A DNA stretch of 11,061 nucleotides from Oxalobacteraceae bacterium. Lineage in GTDB: Bacteria > Pseudomonadota > Gammaproteobacteria > Burkholderiales > Burkholderiaceae_D. The notes under the pieces were generated by a model. The model did not search any database and was not told the DNA's origin. It worked only from the letters and a program-made list of their open reading frames with translations. Position numbers and translations under genes: made by a program. This document shows, piece after piece, positions 1 through 6,676 of the stretch (positions are counted from its first letter, which is position 1; every line of letters begins with the position of its first letter). The stretch lies in assembly GCA_947487325.1 (NCBI GenBank), contig CANKWG010000058.1, forward strand, positions 1-11,061, written 5' to 3'.

Positions 1-2712
1 CGAGTGAAACTTCAGGCCGCCAATGGGTTGACTTTGCCACCAATGAGTTTGGATGATCTTTCACTCGAAGGCAGTTGGTCACTGCGTGATAAAAAGCAAT
101 TGGCGATGCGTGTTGACGCGATGCGTTTTTCACAGGCGGGCGTGTTAGGTGCGCTTACAGGTAGCTACACTATGCCTTTGCCGCTATCAGCCAGCAGATT
201 GGGTGAGCTGGATCTGAAACTGCAGATTCCTGTAATTGAATTGAGTTATGTGCCGCGCTATCTTCCTGCTTTAGTGGGGAGTGATACGCGTGAGTGGCTG
301 AGTTTGGCGCTGCTGGAGGGTCGTGCGCGTGACCTGACGCTGGTGATCAAGGGAGATCTTGATCAATTTCCGTTCCAACAAAAAAACACCGCGGGTAATG
401 CGCCCGGTGTCTTTAAACTGACAGCAAAAATAGAAAAAGGAACGCTCAGCCCCGCACCCAAAGAACTGTCTCAGGATCGGCGTACGCTTCTCTGGCCAAA
501 GATCGAAGACATACAAGGTAACCTTGTTTTGGACAGTGCCCGTATACAGATCCATGCGGACAGCGCAAAAACTTCAGGGGTTGCGCTGTCTGAAGTTCAT
601 GCGGTGGTGCCGGACTATATGAGCAGCAAGCCCATGCTTGATGTCAGTGGCGTGGCGCAGGGCTCATTGCAATCCATGCTGGCCTATGTCAGCGCAACCC
701 CAGTGATAAGCTGGATCGACGACTTCACCGAGGAGACCAGGGCCAGCGGTAATGCAAGGTTGGGCTTGAAACTACAATTGCCTCTGGTCGGCGCGGGACC
801 TTCTACCGTACAAGGTAACCTCAAGTTTACGGGCAATGAGGTGCAATTGTGGCGAGCGTGGCCTGCAGCTCAGCAAGTCACCGGTGAATTGAATTTTTCA
901 GAGCAGGGATTTCAATTGCCGGCCATACAGGCAGTTTTTCTTGGCAGCCCCGTATCGCTGAGTGGTGGCACTCAGCGCGATGGCTCCACGCAAATCAAGT
1001 TAGATGGGTCTGTCAATCCAGACGCTGCATCTCGCGTGATGACCGCACCCATCGCGAAGCGTGTGTTGAAAAAAATCAGCGGCAGCACCCGTTACACAGC
1101 TAACCTGAAAATCAGGAATCAGCGTCCTGAGTTGACCATAGAATCCTCAATGGTCGGCCTAGCGCTCGATTTCCCTACGCCGCTGCAGAAATTACCTATC
1201 GAAAGCTGGCCTCTGCGCCTGACGTTACAGCCCTTGCTGGCACCGGACGGCATCACCGCAACAGAAGAAATTCGAATCAGCCTTGGACGCAATATCAATG
1301 CGCGTTATTTGCGCCAGCGTAGCAATGCCCGCAACGGTACGTGGCGGATGGTGCGTGGCGGTGTTGGTGTGAACACAGCCGCACCACAGCCAGACAGTGG
1401 TCTGGCCATTCAACTTAATATGCCATCGTTCAATGCGGATGTCTGGCGATCAACGATTGCTGCGCTCACTGCAGAGACGGGTACGGGGCCGACGGATAAT
1501 CCATCGACTGTACCGGGTACCGGACAGAGCTCGACTCAGGGCGTTATAAACAGCACAGATTTCGCGGCGTTTTTTACTCCCGATACGTTCAATCTTCGTG
1601 CGAACGAGCTGACAGTCTTCGATCGCCCAATCGATAATGTGGTGTTGGCGGCAACGCGCCAGCGGCTGGGATGGAAATTCAATATTCAATCTGATGAAGT
1701 GGTCGGTCAGGCGAACTGGGAAGATCCCTCATCCGAGCGGGGCGCGGGCAAGATCACGGCTCGCTTGTCTTCACTAAAAATAGAACGCTCAGTAGATGCT
1801 GACGTAACCGAACTGCTGAGTGGTAAAAAATCTGCTGCAGAGTTGCCGGGGCTGGATATCGTTGCTGATAGTTTCGAACTGCGTGGCATGAAACTCGGTC
1901 GACTTGAATTGGCGGCCACCAATGCGGCGATCATGACACCCGGCAGAGAATGGCGGATCAGCAAGCTCACCCTGAACAATCCTGATGCGAGCCTGCGCGC
2001 AACGGGACGCTGGTTGTTGAATGGTAACGATGGCCAGTCCACGCTCAATTACGAACTCGACATTAACGATGCCGGTCATCTGCTCGACCGAGTCGGCTTT
2101 GAGAAAGCGATCAAGGGTGGCAAAGGTCGAATGGAAGGTGATCTTAGTTGGAAAGGTTCACCCTCCGCATTCGATTTTCCCACCTTGTCCGGCAATATGA
2201 ATTTGCGGATTAATTCGGGTCAATTTTTGAAGGCAGACCCGGGCGCGGCAAAGCTATTGAGTGTGATGAGTCTGCAGTCTCTGCCGAGACGGCTGACGCT
2301 GGATTTTCGTGATTTGTTTACTGACGGTTTTGCGTTCGACAGTATTGCCAGTACTGCTGTCATATCACGTGGGGTACTAAAGACCGACACCTTCAAGATG
2401 CGTGGTGTGAATGCCGTGGTACTCATCGACGGCTCGGTAGATCTGAGTGAGGAAACGCAGAATCTGAATGTCGTTGTTATCCCGGAAATCAATGCGGGTG
2501 GCGCGTCCGTAATTTACGGTCTGGCAGTCAACCCCGTCATAGGCTTGGGCTCTTTCCTTGCGCAGCTTTTTCTGAAGAATCCACTTTCTCAGGCACTGTC
2601 ACAAGAGTACGTGATCACAGGCTCTTGGAAAGATCCGGTCGTCAAAAAATCGACCAGCAAGCGTAAAGTGGATACCACGTCCACAGACGCAGAAAAAGCC
2701 AGCGGGCAGTGA
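1..2712 (+). CDS. yhdP: YhdP family AsmA-like envelope protein, C-terminal part (5' end outside window)
   Basis: The reading frame is open from base 1, so the visible 903 residues are the C-terminal part of a larger protein; YhdP proteins are usually around 1,270-1,400 residues. The GTG at position 4 is therefore not taken as the start. The visible part is rich in alternating beta-strand sequence, as in AsmA-like proteins, with no membrane segment; the expected N-terminal anchor would lie upstream. The family hallmark is near the end (about residues 830-876): a Gly/Val/Ile-rich stretch with 'NPVIGLG', then 'NPLSQAL' and 'YVITGSW', followed by a Lys/Ser-rich polar tail. In E. coli, YhdP acts with TamB and YdbH in moving phospholipids between inner and outer membrane; the same role is inferred here. 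Its stop overlaps or abuts the next gene, so the two are probably co-transcribed. Family assignment is firm, function is by homology. Confidence 0.88.
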   Translation, partial: RVKLQAANGLTLPPMSLDDLSLEGSWSLRDKKQLAMRVDAMRFSQAGVLGALTGSYTMPLPLSASRLGELDLKLQIPVIELSYVPRYLPALVGSDTREWLSLALLEGRARDLTLVIKGDLDQFPFQQKNTAGNAPGVFKLTAKIEKGTLSPAPKELSQDRRTLLWPKIEDIQGNLVLDSARIQIHADSAKTSGVALSEVHAVVPDYMSSKPMLDVSGVAQGSLQSMLAYVSATPVISWIDDFTEETRASGNARLGLKLQLPLVGAGPSTVQGNLKFTGNEVQLWRAWPAAQQVTGELNFSEQGFQLPAIQAVFLGSPVSLSGGTQRDGSTQIKLDGSVNPDAASRVMTAPIAKRVLKKISGSTRYTANLKIRNQRPELTIESSMVGLALDFPTPLQKLPIESWPLRLTLQPLLAPDGITATEEIRISLGRNINARYLRQRSNARNGTWRMVRGGVGVNTAAPQPDSGLAIQLNMPSFNADVWRSTIAALTAETGTGPTDNPSTVPGTGQSSTQGVINSTDFAAFFTPDTFNLRANELTVFDRPIDNVVLAATRQRLGWKFNIQSDEVVGQANWEDPSSERGAGKITARLSSLKIERSVDADVTELLSGKKSAAELPGLDIVADSFELRGMKLGRLELAATNAAIMTPGREWRISKLTLNNPDASLRATGRWLLNGNDGQSTLNYELDINDAGHLLDRVGFEKAIKGGKGRMEGDLSWKGSPSAFDFPTLSGNMNLRINSGQFLKADPGAAKLLSVMSLQSLPRRLTLDFRDLFTDGFAFDSIASTAVISRGVLKTDTFKMRGVNAVVLIDGSVDLSEETQNLNVVVIPEINAGGASVIYGLAVNPVIGLGSFLAQLFLKNPLSQALSQEYVITGSWKDPVVKKSTSKRKVDTTSTDAEKASGQ

Positions 2713-2722
2713 TGACAAAGCC

Positions 2723-2727
2723 AGGAA
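2723..2727 (+). promoter_or_regulatory. Ribosome binding site that decides the start of the nitrilase-like gene
   Basis: AGGAA lies five bases before the ATG at 2733. The in-frame GTG at 2709 and ATG at 2712 overlap the yhdP stop but have no purine-rich site at a good distance. The later ATG also gives the usual short N-terminus of nitrilase-family proteins before the first beta strand (KIAAVQM). Confidence 0.6.
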
Positions 2728-2732
2728 CGCCT

Positions 2733-3539
2733 ATGCCAACAAGCATCAAAATAGCTGCGGTGCAGATGGTCTCCACACCGGAGCCAACCGATAACATGCA
2801 GACCGTCGAACGACGCGTTCGTGAAGCCGCTGATGCCGGCGCTTCGCTGGTGTTATTGCCCGAGTACTGGCCGCTGCTCGGACGTACCGAACTCGACAAA
2901 CTGCATCACGCTGAAACACCGGGCCAAGGGCCGCTGCAGGATTTTATGGCGCGCATAGCCCGTGACACCGGCGTGTGGCTGCTGGGTGGCACCGTACCTC
3001 TAGTCTCTGGTTTGCCCGGCAAGGTACTCAACACCTTGCTTGCCTACGATCCCCAGGGGCAGCTGTGCGCTCGTTACGACAAAATTCATTTGTTCGGATT
3101 TTCCCGCGGCGATGAATCTTTTGATGAGTCGCGCACCATCGTGCCTGGTAGTGAAGTCCGAGTGCTGGAGACACCCTTTGCACGCATCGGTCTGTCGATC
3201 TGCTACGACTTGCGATTTCCGGAACTCTATCGTGCGATGGGATCCTGTGATCTGATGGTCATGCCCGCTGCATTCACCTACACCACCGGCCGCGCCCACT
3301 GGGAAGTGCTGCTGCGCGCACGCGCCATCGAGAACCAGTGCTATGTCCTGGCTGCTGCACAGGGCGGTATCCACCCCAATGGCCGCCGCACTTGGGGCCA
3401 CAGCATGCTGGTCGATCCCTGGGGTGATATTTCCGCCTCTTTGTCCGAGGGCGAGGGACTGGTCATGGGCGAGCTGGATCTCGGCCGCCAGTCCAGCGTG
3501 CGCGAGAGCTTGCCCGCGCTGGCGCACCGCACCCGCTAG
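2733..3539 (+). CDS. Carbon-nitrogen hydrolase (nitrilase superfamily, Nit/omega-amidase-like)
   Basis: This 268-residue protein has the complete nitrilase-superfamily triad: Glu44 in 'LLPEYWP', Lys117 in 'RYDKIHLFGF' and Cys157 in 'ICYDLRFPE'. A further conserved Glu region follows in 'HWEVLLRARAIEN'. Length and the DLRFPE signature match the Nit1/Nit2 branch, whose members hydrolyse amides such as deaminated glutathione or alpha-keto acid amides; the substrate here is not shown by the sequence. It is cytoplasmic, with no signal peptide. The gene starts about 20 bp after the yhdP stop (or overlaps it by one base if the ATG at 2712 is used). tldD follows 118 bp later, an arrangement I recall from other proteobacteria. 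Omega-amidase or deaminated-glutathione amidase are the best guesses; a true nitrilase is less likely. Superfamily membership is certain. Confidence 0.9.
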   Translation: MPTSIKIAAVQMVSTPEPTDNMQTVERRVREAADAGASLVLLPEYWPLLGRTELDKLHHAETPGQGPLQDFMARIARDTGVWLLGGTVPLVSGLPGKVLNTLLAYDPQGQLCARYDKIHLFGFSRGDESFDESRTIVPGSEVRVLETPFARIGLSICYDLRFPELYRAMGSCDLMVMPAAFTYTTGRAHWEVLLRARAIENQCYVLAAAQGGIHPNGRRTWGHSMLVDPWGDISASLSEGEGLVMGELDLGRQSSVRESLPALAHRTR

Positions 3540-3657
3540 CTCGGTCATGCCAGCATGAACAGGCCCCATCCAGTATGATTTCAATTTCCGGCGCTTGGCG
3601 ACACAGGCGCTCAATGTCCAATCATCTCGATTCATTACTGTCAGGCTATCCAACGCT

Positions 3658-5118
3658 ATGAAACTCATCGAACCTAATCTCCAGACCCAGAACGTTGCCC
3701 GCCAAGTCTTGCTGACGCCTAATGGACTGGACGAAGGTCATTTGCTCAAGGTGCTGGGTTCCATCTTTACGCACAAGGTTGATTACGCCGATCTCTATTT
3801 CCAGTTCACCAAGAGCGAGAGCTGGAGCCTGGAGGAGGGTATCGTCAAGACAGGTAGTTTCTCGATTGATCAGGGCGTTGGTGTACGAGCCGTATCCGGC
3901 GACAAAACCGCTTTCTCGTATTCGGATGAGATCTCAGAGCGCGCGCTGCTCGAAGCCGCCGCCGCAACGCGCACCATCGGACGTCAGGGTGCAGGCAAGA
4001 TAAAAGTCGCCTCGGCCATCCAACCTGGCACAGCGCGCTCGCTTTACTTGCCCAAGGATCCATTTGTGTCACTGGATGCGACTGCGAAAGTGAATTTGCT
4101 GGAGAGAATCGAAAAAATTGCGCGTGCCAAGGATCCCCGCATCGTGCAAGTCATGGCTGGTCTGGCCGGTGAGCATGATGTGGTGCTGGTGGTCCGCAGT
4201 GATGGCGTGATCGCGGCGGACATTCGCCCGCTGGTGCGCCTGTCGCTGACGGTAATCGCCGAGCAGAACGGCCGCCGCGAAGTGGGTACTGCCGGCGGTG
4301 GTGGCCGTTATGACTTTGCTTATTTCAGCGATGAGCTGCTCGAAAAATATGCTTCCGAAGCGGTGAACGCCGCGCTCGTCAATCTTGAATCACGGCCAGC
4401 GCCTGCGGGCCCCATGACCGTCGTGCTGGGACCGGGCTGGCCGGGCGTGCTGCTGCACGAAGCCATAGGCCATGGCCTTGAGGGTGACTTCAATCGCAAA
4501 GGATCAAGCGCTTTCTCCGGACGTATTGGCCAGCGTGTCGCCGCCAAAGGCGTCACCGTTGTTGATGACGGCACTATCGCTGACCGTCGTGGTTCCCTGA
4601 ATGTCGATGACGAGGGTAATCCCACCCAGTGCACCACCCTGATCGAAGATGGCATCCTCAAGGGCTACATTCAGGACACGCTGAACGCGCGCCTCATGAA
4701 AATGCCTGCCACTGGCAATGGTCGGCGCGAATCGTACGCCCACCTGCCCATGCCACGCATGACCAATACCTACATGCTGGGCGGTGACCGCGACCCCGAA
4801 GAAATCCTCGCCTCGGTAAAAAATGGTCTCTATGCGGTTAACTTTGGTGGTGGCCAGGTCGATATCACGAACGGCAAATTTGTCTTCTCGGCCAGTGAGG
4901 CCTGGATGATAGAAAACGGCAAGCTGGCCTACCCGGTCAAGGGCGCCACGTTGATTGGCAATGGTCCGGATGTACTGAACCGAGTGTCCATGATCGGCAA
5001 TGACATGCGCCTTGATTCTGGCGTGGGTGTCTGCGGCAAGGATGGGCAGAGCGTGCCGGTGGGTGTCGGTCAGCCGACCTTGCGCATTGAGGATCTCACG
5101 GTGGGCGGTACGGGCTGA
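3658..5118 (+). CDS. tldD: Metalloprotease TldD
   Basis: The 486-residue product (E. coli TldD is 481) carries the family's zinc motif HExxxH as 'HEAIGHGLEGD', with His267, Glu268 and His272. The late cysteine Cys459 in 'GVCGKDGQSVPVG' fits the third metal ligand. TldD pairs with TldE (PmbA) to form a heterodimeric cytoplasmic peptidase that degrades unfolded peptides and, in E. coli, matures microcin B17 and acts on CcdA. TldE is not encoded in this window. The ATG at 3658 is chosen because 'MKLIEPNL' is the usual start region and gives the normal length; the in-frame TTG at 3595 would add 21 unsupported residues. The ribosome site is weak (AGG about 12 bases upstream). The 118-bp gap before the gene holds a possible TATGAT -10 box at 3574-3579, without a convincing -35. 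Confidence 0.95.
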   Translation: MKLIEPNLQTQNVARQVLLTPNGLDEGHLLKVLGSIFTHKVDYADLYFQFTKSESWSLEEGIVKTGSFSIDQGVGVRAVSGDKTAFSYSDEISERALLEAAAATRTIGRQGAGKIKVASAIQPGTARSLYLPKDPFVSLDATAKVNLLERIEKIARAKDPRIVQVMAGLAGEHDVVLVVRSDGVIAADIRPLVRLSLTVIAEQNGRREVGTAGGGGRYDFAYFSDELLEKYASEAVNAALVNLESRPAPAGPMTVVLGPGWPGVLLHEAIGHGLEGDFNRKGSSAFSGRIGQRVAAKGVTVVDDGTIADRRGSLNVDDEGNPTQCTTLIEDGILKGYIQDTLNARLMKMPATGNGRRESYAHLPMPRMTNTYMLGGDRDPEEILASVKNGLYAVNFGGGQVDITNGKFVFSASEAWMIENGKLAYPVKGATLIGNGPDVLNRVSMIGNDMRLDSGVGVCGKDGQSVPVGVGQPTLRIEDLTVGGTG

Positions 5119-5148
5119 TTGTCTTTACCTTCCTTAATCTCTTGATTA

Positions 5149-5178
5149 TCGGTTTGGCAAGCTGACTTGCCAAACCGA
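5149..5178 (+). terminator. Perfect 13-bp hairpin downstream of tldD
   Basis: The arms 5149-5161 and 5166-5178 are perfect inverted repeats (TCGGTTTGGCAAG, four-base loop CTGA). The hairpin starts 30 bp after the tldD stop. No U-tract follows on either strand, so it is either a 3'-end-stabilising hairpin at a Rho-dependent end or a palindromic operator. Its position between tldD and the aroG leader fits an end-of-transcript element. Confidence 0.45.
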
Positions 5179-5190
5179 GGGATTTATAGC
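5162..5190 (+). promoter_or_regulatory. Candidate promoter of the aroG leader
   Basis: CTGACT (5162-5167) and TATAGC (5185-5190) are 17 bp apart, each matching four of six consensus bases. Transcription would start near 5197, about 33 bases before the leader peptide. The -35 lies in the loop and right arm of the preceding palindrome. The match is modest and other promoters further upstream are possible. Confidence 0.25.
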
Positions 5191-5229
5191 ACCATCCGGT
5201 TTCTGACTGACGCCGACTTGTATAAAACG

Positions 5230-5301
5230 ATGTCTCTGCTACGCTTTTACTTTTTCTTTTACTTTAGCTACCCCAGCCCTACGGCGGTGGAGAAGCGGTA
5301 A
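5230..5301 (+). CDS. Phe/Tyr-rich leader peptide of aroG (attenuator peptide)
   Basis: This 23-codon reading frame begins ATG at 5230 and ends TAA at 5299-5301. Residues 6-14 read FYFFFYFSY: five Phe (four TTT, one TTC) and three Tyr (all TAC), eight aromatic residues in nine codons. After that come PSPTAVEKR and the stop. The composition and position, just before a terminator and aroG, are those of a ribosome-sensing leader peptide such as that of enterobacterial pheA, so it is read as a regulatory peptide with no function of its own. A ribosome stalled at the aromatic codons would cover region 1 of the downstream RNA (5268-5278), whereas one at the stop codon would cover region 2 (5283-5290). 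No clear ribosome binding site precedes the ATG, the main weak point; an in-frame TTG at 5218 is an alternative start. Confidence 0.85.
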   Translation: MSLLRFYFFFYFSYPSPTAVEKR

Positions 5302-5366
5302 GTTCACGTAAAAGCAAAGCGAACACGAACCGAATCTTAGAAACCGCCAGGGATGGCGGTTTTTTT
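5268..5366 (+). promoter_or_regulatory. Transcription attenuator of aroG with alternative RNA pairings
   Basis: Three competing stems can be drawn by eye. Pause stem 1:2: 5268-5272 (CTACC) with 5286-5290 (GGTGG, one G-U), then after a three-base bulge 5276-5278 (GCC) with 5283-5285 (GGC), loop 5279-5282. Antiterminator 2:3: 5283-5288 (GGCGGT) with 5343-5348 (ACCGCC), extended inward by 5293-5295 with 5336-5338, 5296-5299 with 5329-5332, and 5302-5305 with 5321-5324. Terminator 3:4: 5341-5349 with 5354-5362. Region 2 cannot be in both 1:2 and 2:3, nor region 3 in both 2:3 and 3:4. When Phe or Tyr is short, the stalled ribosome frees region 2, the antiterminator forms and aroG is transcribed. 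When they are plentiful, the terminator forms. The pairings are seen; the mechanism is inferred by analogy with known attenuators. Confidence 0.8.
5341..5366 (+). terminator. Rho-independent terminator in the aroG leader (attenuator terminator)
   Basis: AAACCGCCA (5341-5349) and TGGCGGTTT (5354-5362) form a perfect 9-bp stem with a four-base loop GGGA. A run of seven T (5360-5366) follows. It ends 31 bp before the aroG ATG and 40 bp after the leader-peptide stop, so it cannot be a simple gene-end terminator for tldD, whose stop is over 220 bp upstream. Confidence 0.9.
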
Positions 5367-5397
5367 ATTTTTGCGCGAAACATTCCTGGAGAAACCC

Positions 5398-6459
5398 ATG
5401 CCACGCACCGATGACCTGAGGATTAGAGAGTTGAAGGAACTGACACCACCGTCGCACCTGATACGCGAATTTCCGTGCTCGGAAAAAATCGCGACTGTCA
5501 CCGCGAATTCACGTCAGGCCTTGCATCGTATCTTGCATGGTCAGGATGACCGCATGATGGTCGTGATCGGACCTTGCTCGATTCACGACACCAAAGCGGC
5601 AATGGAATATGCACGGCTTCTGGTCGAGCAGCGCGATCGATTCAAAGATGATCTCGAGATCGTCATGCGCGTTTATTTCGAGAAGCCACGCACCACGGTA
5701 GGCTGGAAAGGTCTGATCAATGATCCGTTTTTGGACAACAGTTTCCGCATCAATGACGGTTTGCGACTCGCGCGCGAGCTGCTGATGAACATCAACGAGC
5801 TTGGTCTGCCGGCAGGTACTGAATTTCTGGATGTGATCAGCCCACAATACATTGCCGATCTGATCAGCTGGGGTGCCATCGGTGCCCGTACGACTGAGTC
5901 GCAGGTGCACCGCGAGCTCGCCTCAGGTTTGTCTTGTCCGGTAGGTTTTAAAAACGGCACGGATGGCAACATCAAAATTGCTGCTGACGCCATCAAGGCA
6001 GCCTCACAACCTCACCACTTTTTGTCGGTCACCAAAGGTGGCCACTCCGCCATCGTATCCACGAACGGTAATGAGGATTGCCACATCATCCTGCGCGGCG
6101 GTAAAGCACCTAATTACGATGCGGCTAGCGTTGAAGAAGCTGCCAAAGCACTGGCATCGAACGGACTCTCTCAGAAATTGATGATTGATTCCTCCCATGC
6201 GAACAGCTCGAAGAAGCCGGAGAATCAAGTACCTGTCTGTGCTGATATTGCCGCGCAGGTCGCGGGTGGTGACGACAGGATCATTGGTGTGATGGTGGAG
6301 TCCCACTTGGTGGCAGGTCGTCAGGATCTGGTAGCGGGCAAGGAGCTGACTTATGGTCAATCTATTACCGATGGTTGTATTGATTGGAAGAGCAGCCTCA
6401 CGGTGCTAGAAGGCCTGGCTGCAGCGGTTCGTCAGCGTCGTATCGCGAAGACGGATTGA
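5398..6459 (+). CDS. aroG: 3-deoxy-7-phosphoheptulonate (DAHP) synthase, AroG/AroF/AroH type
   Basis: This enzyme joins phosphoenolpyruvate and erythrose 4-phosphate to DAHP, the first step towards Phe, Tyr, Trp and folate. The 353-residue protein aligns with E. coli AroG (350) with a constant one-residue shift. Metal ligands are Cys60 ('GPCSIHD'), His267 ('DSSHANS'), Glu301 ('MVESHLV') and Asp325. Substrate residues include Arg91 and Lys96 ('RVYFEKPRTT'). Phe208 and Ser210 in 'HHFLSVTK' correspond to E. coli AroG Phe209 and Ser211; from memory, Ser at this site marks the Phe-inhibited type, so Phe feedback is likely but unproven. The start at 5398 is preceded by GGAG at 5388-5391, six bases away. 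The in-frame ATG at 5353 is rejected because it lies in the terminator hairpin. Expression is probably controlled by the Phe/Tyr attenuator just upstream. Confidence 0.97.
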   Translation: MPRTDDLRIRELKELTPPSHLIREFPCSEKIATVTANSRQALHRILHGQDDRMMVVIGPCSIHDTKAAMEYARLLVEQRDRFKDDLEIVMRVYFEKPRTTVGWKGLINDPFLDNSFRINDGLRLARELLMNINELGLPAGTEFLDVISPQYIADLISWGAIGARTTESQVHRELASGLSCPVGFKNGTDGNIKIAADAIKAASQPHHFLSVTKGGHSAIVSTNGNEDCHIILRGGKAPNYDAASVEEAAKALASNGLSQKLMIDSSHANSSKKPENQVPVCADIAAQVAGGDDRIIGVMVESHLVAGRQDLVAGKELTYGQSITDGCIDWKSSLTVLEGLAAAVRQRRIAKTD

Positions 6460-6525
6460 ACCTCGTTGAATCAACTTGATGGGGGCACTGCCAGAGTAGT
6501 GATGGATCCCCCCTTGCAGGGCGCA

Positions 6526-6552
6526 TCATGGCGAGTACGCCATGACCGTTTT
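6526..6552 (+). terminator. Possible terminator hairpin after aroG
   Basis: TCATGGCG (6526-6533) and CGCCATGA (6538-6545) form a perfect 8-bp stem with loop AGTA, followed by CCGTTTT. It lies 67 bp after the aroG stop. The T-run is only four bases long, so strength is uncertain. A 10-bp palindrome CCGCATGCGG follows at 6562-6571. Confidence 0.4.
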
Positions 6553-6590
6553 ACGGGCAGACCGCATGCGGCCTGAAACCCCCGCTCCAC

Positions 6591-6660
6591 CCTGCGCCGG
6601 GATGACGATTTTGAAGCCAAAAGTTCTTCAAACGTCATTCCGGCGCAGGCCGGGATCCAG
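6591..6660. repeat. REP-like palindromic repeat, inverted pair forming a long hairpin
   Basis: The arms 6591-6607 and 6633-6649 are inverted copies of 17 bp with a single G-U/A-C difference (core CGTCATYCCGGCGCAGG). The stem continues inward as TTTGAAG (6610-6616) with CTTCAAA (6626-6632), leaving a nine-base loop and a two-base bulge. The right copy also has its own small stem (CCGGC-GCAG-GCCGG, 6640-6653) and ends in GGGATCCAG, typical of intergenic palindromic elements common in proteobacteria. It sits between the convergent 3' ends of aroG and yajQ, where such elements usually accumulate. Its translation shows the tell-tale 'WIPACAGMT' of these repeats, so the short reading frames here are not genes. 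Confidence 0.75.
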
Positions 6661-6676
6661 CGTCTTCGACCTCGCC

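Noticed and set aside
3595..3657. tldD start at TTG 3595
   Set aside because: It adds 21 residues with no family support; ATG 3658 gives the usual length.
3000..3668. 222-codon open frame on the minus strand
   Set aside because: It lies antisense to the nitrilase-like gene and the tldD start, shows no recognisable domain, and the plus-strand genes there have intact catalytic motifs.
5221..5226. TATAAA as the -10 box of the aroG leader
   Set aside because: Transcription would start near 5233, after the leader ATG at 5230, and there is no -35 at a suitable distance.
5353..5397. Longer aroG starting at the ATG at 5353
   Set aside because: This ATG lies in the terminator hairpin and would add a Val/Phe-rich stretch absent from the family; the ATG at 5398 has GGAG at six bases and gives the normal N-terminus.
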